A stretch of DNA of 32,263 nucleotides from a virus: the IMG/VR virus record IMGVR_UViG_3300009433_000024, positions 1-32,263 of that record. One strand, given 5' to 3'. The notes under the pieces are model-generated. The model was not told the origin of the DNA, searched no databases, and saw nothing but the letters and a program-made list of their open reading frames with translations. Below are positions 23,120 to 30,227 of the stretch, piece after piece. How positions within the stretch are numbered: position 1 is the stretch's first letter; each line of letters begins with the position of its first letter. The position numbers were made by a program, and so were the translations under genes.

Positions 23120-24388
23120 ATGTTTTGGTTAATAGAAGCAAAAAGACAATTAAACGAGTTTAATAAAAAGGGTTATAAGGAAGCTTATATAGAAGTTATA
23201 CCATATTCTTACAAAACTCACCCTGCAATTACTAATGTTAGTTTAGTTTATATTAGACCATTTGAAGCAACTAAAGGATATATGTTAACTATAAACCATA
23301 GTGAAGCTATGGCGTTAAACAACGAGTATATTGAAGAATTAATTAGTAAATTTGATAAGTTATACGTTTGGGATAAGAAGGAATTTATTCATTTTTACTG
23401 GAGAAGTAATGAAGTAATTGATTTATCTTTAGCAGTTCCTAATTATGAAAAAGAAACAACTAAAACCCATAGGTTATTTAACAATTACAAAAGATACAAA
23501 GATAAATTAGATATTAATAGAATTATTCCTATAGTTAAACATTATGAAGCTTGTGAAAAAAATTACAACAATTTAAAACAGTACAAAAATGAACCCGTCA
23601 ACAAATTTTACAACCAATCAGTACCATTGGTATTCAAATTTATCGAAAAAAATGGTATACGAGTGGATTCCCAAATCTTCGAAGACTACTTCGACCATAA
23701 TAGCAAGGATAGAGTCTACACACAATATAATCTCAGAACAACAACAACAAGACCCTCCAACAGATTTGGAGGAGTAAATTTTGCAGCATTAAATAAAGAA
23801 AATGGATGTAGGAAAGCTTTTATACCAGATAATGATAGATTTGTTGAAATTGATATTTCTGCTTATCATCCTAGTCTTGCCGCTCATCTTGTTGATTATA
23901 AATTTAATACTGATGACATTCATAAGTCCTTTGCTGAAATGTATGGAGTGGATTATAAAAAATCTAAAGAGCTTACTTTCAAACAGCTTTATGGCGGTGT
24001 TTTTAAGCAGTACCGCCATTTGGAGTATTTTCAAAAAATACAAAAATATGTAGATGATTTATGGGAAAAATTTAATACTGATGGTTATGTTGAATGTCTT
24101 ATTTCTAAACATAGATTTGAAAAAGATAAATTAGATAACATGAATCCACAAAAACTATTTAATTATCTCCTTCAAAATTTGGAGACGTCACTTAATGTTC
24201 TTATGTTAAAACATATAATAAAAAGAATAATATTTAAAAAAACTAAATTAGTATTATACACATATGATGCTTTTTTATTTGATTTAGCAGATGATGAAGA
24301 ATATTTAATAAAAGATATAATAAAAATATTTAATAGATATAATTGCAAAGTAAAATTAAAATATGGAACAAACTACGATTTTGAATAA
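23120..24388 (+). CDS. Compact family-A DNA polymerase with degenerate exonuclease part and no visible thumb
   Basis: The 422-residue protein has the family-A palm/fingers motifs. They are 'TTTTRPSNRFGGVNF' with R211 and N220 (like R668/N675 of E. coli Pol I), 'EIDISAYHPSLAAHL' with catalytic D245 (motif A), 'DDIH', 'KSKELTFKQLYGG' with K283, F287 and Y291 (motif B), and 'VLYTYDAFLFDL' with D383 (motif C). The Pol I steric-gate Glu is replaced by H250, and the motif C His-Asp-Glu is Tyr-Asp-Ala. Residues 1-165 resemble a 3'-5' exonuclease fold, but the first metal motif reads YIEV rather than DxE, so proofreading is doubtful. From 'FIEKNGIRVD' to motif R211 there are only about 30 residues against about 120 in Pol I, so the thumb seems missing. 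T4 uses a family-B polymerase, so this is a replacement. It overlaps the next ORF by 26 nt. Confidence 0.8.
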   Translation: MFWLIEAKRQLNEFNKKGYKEAYIEVIPYSYKTHPAITNVSLVYIRPFEATKGYMLTINHSEAMALNNEYIEELISKFDKLYVWDKKEFIHFYWRSNEVIDLSLAVPNYEKETTKTHRLFNNYKRYKDKLDINRIIPIVKHYEACEKNYNNLKQYKNEPVNKFYNQSVPLVFKFIEKNGIRVDSQIFEDYFDHNSKDRVYTQYNLRTTTTRPSNRFGGVNFAALNKENGCRKAFIPDNDRFVEIDISAYHPSLAAHLVDYKFNTDDIHKSFAEMYGVDYKKSKELTFKQLYGGVFKQYRHLEYFQKIQKYVDDLWEKFNTDGYVECLISKHRFEKDKLDNMNPQKLFNYLLQNLETSLNVLMLKHIIKRIIFKKTKLVLYTYDAFLFDLADDEEYLIKDIIKIFNRYNCKVKLKYGTNYDFE

Positions 24389-24833
24389 CATAGATAGTAT
24401 TTATAGGGTGAACTACGATTTTGAAAATCCCCAAAACATTAAAGACTTGAATAACAAATTATTTTGCACTTTTACTACATTAGAGGGGATGGAAGAGCTT
24501 ATTAAAAATCTTACTTCCCAATACAATATTATGTATAACAAAATCTTTGCTTTATATATTAAAAGCAATGATGAATATGTTATAACATATAATGTTGACC
24601 AAGGTAATGTTACTTCAATTCCAGAAAACACCATTTTAGTCCATAGAAAAAAAGAAACAAATACGTTATACACCATAAATTCACTGAATGAACTTATTAA
24701 AAATCTAAACGGTGGGGTTGTCGATACAAAATTCCCTATAGATTGGCAACACTACAAAAATTGTATTTTACTGACTCAACATGGGGAGTTAAAGCAGTTA
24801 AATACCAAGATTCACAAAATAATTGAGCTTTAG
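24363..24833 (+). CDS. Unknown protein overlapping the polymerase gene
   Basis: The 156-residue protein is not recognised. It is predicted soluble, with a helical N-terminal half ('LEGMEELIKNLTSQYNIMYN') and a beta-rich second half ('EYVITYNVDQGNVTSIPENT', 'ILVHRKKETNTLYTINS') ending 'NTKIHKIIEL'. Its start lies 26 nt inside the polymerase gene, and residues 17-21 repeat the last five residues of the polymerase (NYDFE) through a 15-bp direct repeat. The tight coupling to the polymerase and the following SSB promoter suggest a replication role, for example a polymerase accessory or translational regulator. This is inference only. A TATTTATA stretch at 24398-24405 inside the gene matches the late box but is not placed before a start codon. 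Confidence 0.6.
   Translation: MEQTTILNNIDSIYRVNYDFENPQNIKDLNNKLFCTFTTLEGMEELIKNLTSQYNIMYNKIFALYIKSNDEYVITYNVDQGNVTSIPENTILVHRKKETNTLYTINSLNELIKNLNGGVVDTKFPIDWQHYKNCILLTQHGELKQLNTKIHKIIEL
24371..24425 (+). repeat. 15-bp direct repeat at the polymerase/unknown-gene overlap
   Basis: Bases 24371-24385 and 24411-24425 are identical (AACTACGATTTTGAA), with a 40-nt period. The first copy is the end of the polymerase gene and the second is inside the overlapping gene. Both are read in frames giving NYDFE. Confidence 0.85.
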
Positions 24834-24865
24834 TTTGGCTTACTTATTTATTCTTACTATATTTA
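24834..24865 (+). promoter_or_regulatory. Early-type promoter before the SSB gene (TTTGGCTT, N16, TATATTTA)
   Basis: TTTGGCTT at 24834-24841 and TATATTTA at 24858-24865 are separated by 16 nt, exactly as before the polymerase gene. The element begins directly after the preceding stop codon and lies 24 nt before the SSB ATG. It probably drives the SSB-to-NrdA block. Confidence 0.65.
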
Positions 24866-24889
24866 ATCATAATTAAAAAAACACACTAA

Positions 24890-25729
24890 ATGGATTTAAA
24901 CGCTATTAAGTCGAGATTGAACACCTTAAATAAACAGTCCAACTCGCAAAACAAAGAAAAAAAGGATTACACCTTAATTTATTGGAAACCGAAACAAGAA
25001 GGAAAATATCAAATTAGATTTGTTCCTTCTCAACATAAAGTCACAAATGACCCATTTCATGAGGTTATGATGCATTATGGAGTAGGAAAATTTCCTATTA
25101 TGGCTCTAACTAATTGGGGAGAAGATGACCCAATAGTTGATTTTACAGCTAAACTTAGAAAAACAAGTGACCCTGATAACTGGAGATTAGCAAAAAAATT
25201 ATCACCTAAAATGAGAGTATTTGCTCCTGTAATTGTTAGAGGTGAAGAAGATAAAGGAGTTAGACTATTTGAATTTAGTAAAACACTTTATATGGAATTG
25301 TTATCAATTGCTGATGATGAAGATTATGGTGACTTTACAGATGTAGCAGCTGGATTTGATTTTGTAGTTAACGCTACTAAAGTTGTAGACAGACCGGGTT
25401 TTTCATTAAGTTTAAGACCTAAACCAAAACAAACACCATTAAATGAAGATGCTAAAGTTGCTAAAGAATGGTTAACTAATCAACCTTCACTATTAGAAGA
25501 AAGATTTAAATACACTTATGATAAATTAAAAGAGGAATTACAAAAATTCATTTCAGAAGAAGAAGATGAAAATGAAGATAGCATCACATCTGAACCACCT
25601 GTAAGCTTTGATAATGATAGTAAATCAGATAATAATTTTACAATTAAAGACCAAGGAAAAAAATCAATATCTAAATCAACAGAATTTGATACAATGTTTA
25701 AGGATGATGATGATGATTTACCATTTTAA
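24890..25729 (+). CDS. 32: Single-stranded DNA-binding protein (T4 gp32-like), zinc-less
   Basis: The 279-residue protein has the gp32 layout. A short N-terminal self-interaction segment ('IKSRLNTLNKQSNSQNKEKK') is followed by the core opening 'EGKYQIRFVPSQ' (about 38-48), a beta-rich OB-fold core to about residue 190 with 'VRLFEFSKTLYMELLSIADD' and 'FDFVVNATKVVDRPGFSLSL', then a helical segment and an acidic, Ser/Asp-rich tail. Two things differ from T4 gp32. There is no cysteine at all, so the structural zinc site of T4 gp32 is absent. The last residues read KDDDDDLPF, like the tip of bacterial SSB proteins (E. coli ends DDDIPF). It would coat replication and recombination ssDNA and recruit partners through the tail. 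It lies next to uvsX, as expected for a recombination partner. Confidence 0.85.
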   Translation: MDLNAIKSRLNTLNKQSNSQNKEKKDYTLIYWKPKQEGKYQIRFVPSQHKVTNDPFHEVMMHYGVGKFPIMALTNWGEDDPIVDFTAKLRKTSDPDNWRLAKKLSPKMRVFAPVIVRGEEDKGVRLFEFSKTLYMELLSIADDEDYGDFTDVAAGFDFVVNATKVVDRPGFSLSLRPKPKQTPLNEDAKVAKEWLTNQPSLLEERFKYTYDKLKEELQKFISEEEDENEDSITSEPPVSFDNDSKSDNNFTIKDQGKKSISKSTEFDTMFKDDDDDLPF

Positions 25730-25739
25730 ATAAAATTAT

Positions 25740-26813
25740 ATGCCAAGAAAAAAATCACTACAGGAGGCAGTCTCCAAAGAAATAAAATCAAAATTTGACT
25801 TAAGTTCCTTTAAAGAAAAAAAGGGACTTAAGCAAAATGTAAAGTTTAAAGAACAAGAATGGATTCCACTTTCTAAAGCATTCCAAGACGTTACATCAAT
25901 ACCCGGCATACCAATGGGACATATTGTTTTACTTAGAGGTCATTCAGATACAGGTAAAACAACTGCTTTATTAGAAGCAGCAGTTTCAGCACAAAAAAGA
26001 AAAATATTGCCTGTTTTTATTATTACTGAAATGAAATGGAATTGGGAACATGCTCAACAAATGGGTCTCCAAGTAGATGAAGTTGTTGATCAAGATACAG
26101 GTGAAATTGTAAATTATGAAGGTAATTTTATTTATGTTGATAGAGAAAGTATAAATACAATTGAGGATGTAGCTGTATTCATTTTAGATTTAATTGATGA
26201 ACAAAAAAGAGGTAATTTACCATATGATTTATTATTTTTATGGGATTCAATAGGATCAGTACCTTGTGAAATGTCCGTTAAATCAAATAAAAACAATAAT
26301 GAATGGAATGCAGGTGCAATGTCAACCCAATTTGGAAATAATGTTAATCAAAGAATTACATTATCTAGAAAGGAATCATCTAAACATACAAATACTTTAG
26401 TTTGTATTAATAAAGTATGGACAGCAAAAGCAGAATCACCTATGGGTAAACCAAAATTAATGAATAAGGGTGGATTCGCTATGTGGTTTGATTCAACATT
26501 TGTAGTTACATTTGGTAATATTTCAAATGCCGGAACATCTAAAATTAAAGCAATTAAAGATGGTAAGCAAGTAGAATTTGCTAAACGTGTTAATTTACAA
26601 ATTGATAAAAATCATATTAATGGAGTTACTACAAGAGGTAGAATAGTTATGACACCCCATGGGTTTATTAATGATACTGATAAGGAACTTAAAGAATATA
26701 AAACAGATAATGCTGCCGCTTGGAAAAGTATCTTAGGAGGTACTGATTTCCAAATTGTTGAAGAAGATCATGAGTATAATGATATAACTTCATACACCGA
26801 AGAACCAGAATAG
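25740..26813 (+). CDS. uvsX: UvsX, RecA-like recombinase
   Basis: The 357-residue protein is a RecA/UvsX strand-exchange ATPase. Walker A is GHSDTGKT (67-74), the catalytic Glu is probably E97 in 'FIITEMKW', and Walker B is 'DLLFLWDSIGS' (about 163-173). 'MSTQFGNNVNQRITLSRKES' and 'TLVCINKVWTAKAESPMGKP' cover the DNA-binding loop region, and 'GGFAMWFDSTFVVTFG' follows. The length is close to T4 UvsX (391). The C-terminus is acidic ('VEEDHEYNDITSYTEEPE'), as in other UvsX proteins. It forms filaments on ssDNA and supports recombination-dependent replication together with the adjacent gp32-like protein. No UvsY-type loader is recognised in the window. Confidence 0.93.
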   Translation: MPRKKSLQEAVSKEIKSKFDLSSFKEKKGLKQNVKFKEQEWIPLSKAFQDVTSIPGIPMGHIVLLRGHSDTGKTTALLEAAVSAQKRKILPVFIITEMKWNWEHAQQMGLQVDEVVDQDTGEIVNYEGNFIYVDRESINTIEDVAVFILDLIDEQKRGNLPYDLLFLWDSIGSVPCEMSVKSNKNNNEWNAGAMSTQFGNNVNQRITLSRKESSKHTNTLVCINKVWTAKAESPMGKPKLMNKGGFAMWFDSTFVVTFGNISNAGTSKIKAIKDGKQVEFAKRVNLQIDKNHINGVTTRGRIVMTPHGFINDTDKELKEYKTDNAAAWKSILGGTDFQIVEEDHEYNDITSYTEEPE

Positions 26814-26817
26814 AATT

Positions 26818-27849
26818 ATGAGAAAAAAAGAACTACTAGCAATCTTGAATGATACTCAAGATAATGATACAGGTATGCCTAAAGGGGATCGAATATTATT
26901 AATTGATGGGTTAAATTTGTTTTTTAGAAACTTTGCCATGTTACAAATGGTTAACCCAAAAGGAGTACATATTGGTGGATTAGGTGGTTTTTTTAGATCT
27001 TTAGGAGCATTAATTAGACAAATCCAACCTCATCAAGTATATGTAGTATTTGATGGGGCGGGTTCTTCAATGAATAGAAAAAATCTTGTCCCTGAATATA
27101 AATCAGGTAGAGAAACTCAACGAATTACTAATTGGGAGGTATTTGATAATTTGGATGAAGAGCATGATTCTAAAATAGACCAAATAGTAAGAATTATACA
27201 ATATTTAAAAACCCTACCTGTTAAAACAGTATCAATAGATAAAGTAGAAGCAGATGATATCATCGCGTATTTAAGTCATAAAGCGTTAAAACAACAAGGT
27301 GATAAGGCTTTTATAATATCTAGTGATAAGGATTTTTTACAATTGGTAAACGACAGAGTGGTTGTTTATAGACCTATAGAAAAGAAATTTTATACAAATG
27401 AATCTTTTAAGGAGAAATATAATATGCCTTCTGAAAATTTTATTATTTATAAAACACTTATGGGTGATAGTTCTGATAAAATAAAAGGAATAAAAGGTTT
27501 AGGTGAAAAGAAATTATTTAAACTATTCCCAGAATTGAGTAAATGGGAAGTTTCATGGAAAGATATTTTAGATATTTGTGAAAGAAAATACAAAGACCAT
27601 ATTATATATGCTAGGATAATTCAAGAAGTAAATGAATTAGAAAAGAATTACAAAATAATGGATTTAAGTAATCCAATGATGAGTAAAGATGATAAAGAAT
27701 ATTTAGATGGGTTTGTAAACTCCAAAGAATTAACTTATAATCCGAAGTTGTTTACAGACTTATATAATGAAGATGAATTAGGGGGTATGATTAGAAATTT
27801 AGATTTCTGGTTAAGAGAAAATTTTTTAAAATTAGTTTCAAAAAAATAA
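26818..27849 (+). CDS. 5'-3' exonuclease / flap endonuclease (T4 RNase H-like)
   Basis: The 343-residue protein is a FEN-type nuclease. Metal-binding motifs appear in order: 'ILLIDGLNLFFRNF' with D30, 'VYVVFDGAGSS' with D79, a basic arch 'EYKSGRETQR', 'KVEADDIIAYL' with E144, D146 and D147, 'ISSDKDFLQLV' with D170 and D172, and a helix-three-turn-helix 'GDSSDKIKGIKGLGEKK' with D217 and D220. It removes RNA primers and flaps from lagging-strand fragments. In bacteria this activity is part of Pol I, so it complements the compact polymerase encoded upstream, which lacks such a domain. T4 Rnh is 305 residues. The first 22 residues precede the fold; the gene starts 4 nt after uvsX, and ATG 26818 is the only start close to that stop. 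Confidence 0.9.
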   Translation: MRKKELLAILNDTQDNDTGMPKGDRILLIDGLNLFFRNFAMLQMVNPKGVHIGGLGGFFRSLGALIRQIQPHQVYVVFDGAGSSMNRKNLVPEYKSGRETQRITNWEVFDNLDEEHDSKIDQIVRIIQYLKTLPVKTVSIDKVEADDIIAYLSHKALKQQGDKAFIISSDKDFLQLVNDRVVVYRPIEKKFYTNESFKEKYNMPSENFIIYKTLMGDSSDKIKGIKGLGEKKLFKLFPELSKWEVSWKDILDICERKYKDHIIYARIIQEVNELEKNYKIMDLSNPMMSKDDKEYLDGFVNSKELTYNPKLFTDLYNEDELGGMIRNLDFWLRENFLKLVSKK

Positions 27850-27853
27850 AGTT

Positions 27854-29224
27854 ATGACATTAAAATCAATAGAAGAATATGGTCCGGGATTTCAAATTAA
27901 AGTTTTATCTTCACTTTTAACCCATAAAGAGTTTTTAACAAACATTTATGATATTTTAAATGAAGATGATTTTAGTAATGAGGCGCATAAATGGATTATA
28001 AAAGAAATATTAAAGTATTATGATAAGTATCATACAACACCTTCACTTGATATTTTAAAAGTAGAAGTTAAAAAAATTGAAAATGAAGTTTTACAATTAT
28101 CAATTAAAGAACAACTTAGAGAAGCATATATCACTAGCGATGATGATTTAAAATATGTACAAGAAGAATTCTCAGCATTTTGTAAAAACCAACAATTAAA
28201 ACAAGCATTATTATCTTCAGTTGATTTATTAAAAGCAGGAGATTATGATTCAATTAAATTTATGATTGAAAATGCTTTAAAAGCAGGACAAGATAAAAAT
28301 TTAGGACATGAATATAATTTAGACATTGAAACCCGATATAGGGAAAATAATAGAAAATGTATCCCAACACCATGGAAAAGATTAAATGACTTGCTTCAAG
28401 GTGGATTAGGAGGTGGGGATTTCGGTCTAGTATTTGGTAATCCAGGAGGAGGTAAATCTTGGACATTAGTTGCTTTAGGAGGTCATGCTGTTAGATTAGG
28501 ATATAATGTTTTACATTACACTTTAGAATTAGGTGAGGATTATGTTGGATTAAGATATGATGCCTTTTTTACTCAAATTCCAGTAGACCACTTAACTAAA
28601 AATAAAGAAAAAGTTGAAAGTATAGTTCCTCAAATTCCTGGAAAATTAGTAATAAAAGAATTTCCAACTGGAAGGGCTAGTATTAACACAATAGAATCTC
28701 ATATTAGAAAATGTACAGACCATGATATCAAGCCCGATTTAATTTTAATAGATTATGTTGATTTACTTTCTTCTAAAAGAAAGAATGTTGATCGTAAGTA
28801 TGAAATTGATGATATTTATACAAGTACTAAAGGATTAGCTAAAGAATTAAATTTACCAATTTGGTCAGTTTCTCAAGTAAATCGCGCAGGTGCAAAAGAT
28901 GATGTTATTGAAGGTGATAAAGCAGCAGGATCGTATGATAAAATAATGATTACTGATTTTTGTTTATCACTATCAAGAAAAGCAAAAGATAAAGTAAATG
29001 GAACAGGAAGGTTTCATGTTATGAAAAATAGATATGGTATGGATGGATTAACATTTGGAGTAAAAGCAGACACATCAACAGGTCATTTTGAAGTTCATGA
29101 CTATGATGAAGATGATGAATTAGTAACAAATCGTCAATCAACCCATCCAGGTGAAATAGATAATTGGGATAAAGACCATTTATCACATCAAGACGTTACG
29201 AAGAATTTTTTTATTAACAGTTAA
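27854..29224 (+). CDS. 41: Replicative DNA helicase, DnaB type (T4 gp41-like)
   Basis: The 456-residue protein has a helical N-terminal domain (about 1-145, 'QIKVLSSLLTHKEFLTNIYD') and a RecA-like motor. Walker A is GNPGGGKS (195-202), preceded by 'PTPWKRLNDLLQGGLGGGDF'. 'VLHYTLELGEDYVGLRYDAF' carries the Glu of motif 1a. Walker B is 'PDLILIDYVDLLSS' with D300, followed by 'LPIWSVSQVNRAG' (motif 3) and 'FHVMKNRYGMDGLTFGVKAD' with the arginine-finger region. The size is close to T4 gp41 (475). It forms the hexamer unwinding DNA at the fork. A primase (gp61-like) is not visible in the window. The gene starts 4 nt after the exonuclease gene. Confidence 0.93.
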   Translation: MTLKSIEEYGPGFQIKVLSSLLTHKEFLTNIYDILNEDDFSNEAHKWIIKEILKYYDKYHTTPSLDILKVEVKKIENEVLQLSIKEQLREAYITSDDDLKYVQEEFSAFCKNQQLKQALLSSVDLLKAGDYDSIKFMIENALKAGQDKNLGHEYNLDIETRYRENNRKCIPTPWKRLNDLLQGGLGGGDFGLVFGNPGGGKSWTLVALGGHAVRLGYNVLHYTLELGEDYVGLRYDAFFTQIPVDHLTKNKEKVESIVPQIPGKLVIKEFPTGRASINTIESHIRKCTDHDIKPDLILIDYVDLLSSKRKNVDRKYEIDDIYTSTKGLAKELNLPIWSVSQVNRAGAKDDVIEGDKAAGSYDKIMITDFCLSLSRKAKDKVNGTGRFHVMKNRYGMDGLTFGVKADTSTGHFEVHDYDEDDELVTNRQSTHPGEIDNWDKDHLSHQDVTKNFFINS

Positions 29225-29237
29225 ATTTTAATTAAAC

Positions 29238-30224
29238 ATGGCAAAAACTAACCTACTTAAGGAAAGAATAATTTACAAGCCTTTTGAATATCCGAAGGCT
29301 TTTGATTACTGGCTTAAACAACAACAAGCTCATTGGATTCATACTGAAGTTCCAATGATGAGTGATATTAATGATTGGAAACAAAATCTAAATAAAACCG
29401 AAAAAAATATTATTGGTTCTATTTTAAAAGGTTTTGCCCAAACAGAAACAGTAGTAAATGATTATTGGACAGGGTTAGTAACTAAATGGTTTAGAAAACC
29501 TGAAGTAATAGCTATGGCTACAACATTTGGGGCAATGGAAACGATTCATGCCGAAGCTTATTCTTTACTAAATGAGGAATTAGGTTTAGATGATTTTAGT
29601 GAGTTTTTGGAAGACGAAACTACTATGGCTAAAATTGAGAATTTAATGGATGCTAGAGATAGCTTTAATGGCGAGATAGACCCACATGAAATAGCTAAAT
29701 CATTAGCAATATTTTCAGCATTTACAGAAGGTGTTAATTTATTTTCTTCATTCGCTATTCTACTTTCTTTTAAAATGAGAAATAAACTTAAAGGAGTAGG
29801 ACAAATAGTTGAGTGGTCAATAAGAGATGAATCACTTCATTCAGAAGCTGGATGTTGGTTATTTAGAACACTAATTAAAGAAAACCCAAATTTAAAAACA
29901 CCAGAGTTAGAAGCAGCAATAAATGAGGCAGCTTTGCTTTCTCTTAAATTAGAATTAGATTTTATAGATAAAGTATATGAATTAGGAGATCTTGAAGGAT
30001 GCTCAAAATACAATCTACAAAATTTTATTAAAAATAGAGTAAATACAAAATTAAGTGATTTAGGATACAATCCTATTATTTTAGATGTAGATATGTCTGC
30101 AGTTAATAATATGAAATGGTTTGACCATTTATCAGCTGGAAAACAGCATACAGATTTTTTCGCAAATAGAGTAACAAATTATAGTAAAGGACACATTGAA
30201 TGGGATGCTTCCTCAATATTTTAA
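29238..30224 (+). CDS. nrdB: Ribonucleotide reductase small (beta) subunit, class I
   Basis: The 328-residue protein is a ferritin-like class I beta subunit that starts the radical chemistry for dNTP production. Likely metal ligands are E70 ('GFAQTETVVNDY'), E101 and H104 ('METIHAEAYSLL'), E164 ('SAFTEGVNLFS'), and E198 and H201 ('SIRDESLHSEAG'). Y108 is in the place of the E. coli radical tyrosine Y122. The first ligand appears to be Glu where E. coli class Ia has Asp, which is a feature of Mn-containing subclasses. Together with the short partner NrdA this suggests the class Id type described from Flavobacterium. That subclass call is inference. The gene is followed after 3 nt by nrdA; the order beta-alpha is the reverse of T4's nrdA-nrdB. 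Confidence 0.93.
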   Translation: MAKTNLLKERIIYKPFEYPKAFDYWLKQQQAHWIHTEVPMMSDINDWKQNLNKTEKNIIGSILKGFAQTETVVNDYWTGLVTKWFRKPEVIAMATTFGAMETIHAEAYSLLNEELGLDDFSEFLEDETTMAKIENLMDARDSFNGEIDPHEIAKSLAIFSAFTEGVNLFSSFAILLSFKMRNKLKGVGQIVEWSIRDESLHSEAGCWLFRTLIKENPNLKTPELEAAINEAALLSLKLELDFIDKVYELGDLEGCSKYNLQNFIKNRVNTKLSDLGYNPIILDVDMSAVNNMKWFDHLSAGKQHTDFFANRVTNYSKGHIEWDASSIF

Positions 30225-30227
30225 CAT

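Noticed and set aside
23589-23777. A 62-residue frame inside the polymerase gene as a real gene
   Set aside because: It has no promoter, no family match and lies within conserved polymerase coding sequence; only kept as a low-interest codon-use remark.
24398-24405. TATTTATA inside the unknown gene (another at 28813-28820 in the helicase gene) as late promoters
   Set aside because: Both lie inside coding sequence with no start codon at the usual distance, and the shared AATAAACAT extension is missing.
24834-24889. A tRNA or small RNA gene in the gap before the SSB gene
   Set aside because: The gap is only 56 nt and is explained by the promoter and leader; no cloverleaf or stable hairpin is visible. 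No other gap in the window is large enough for a tRNA without overlapping a feature.
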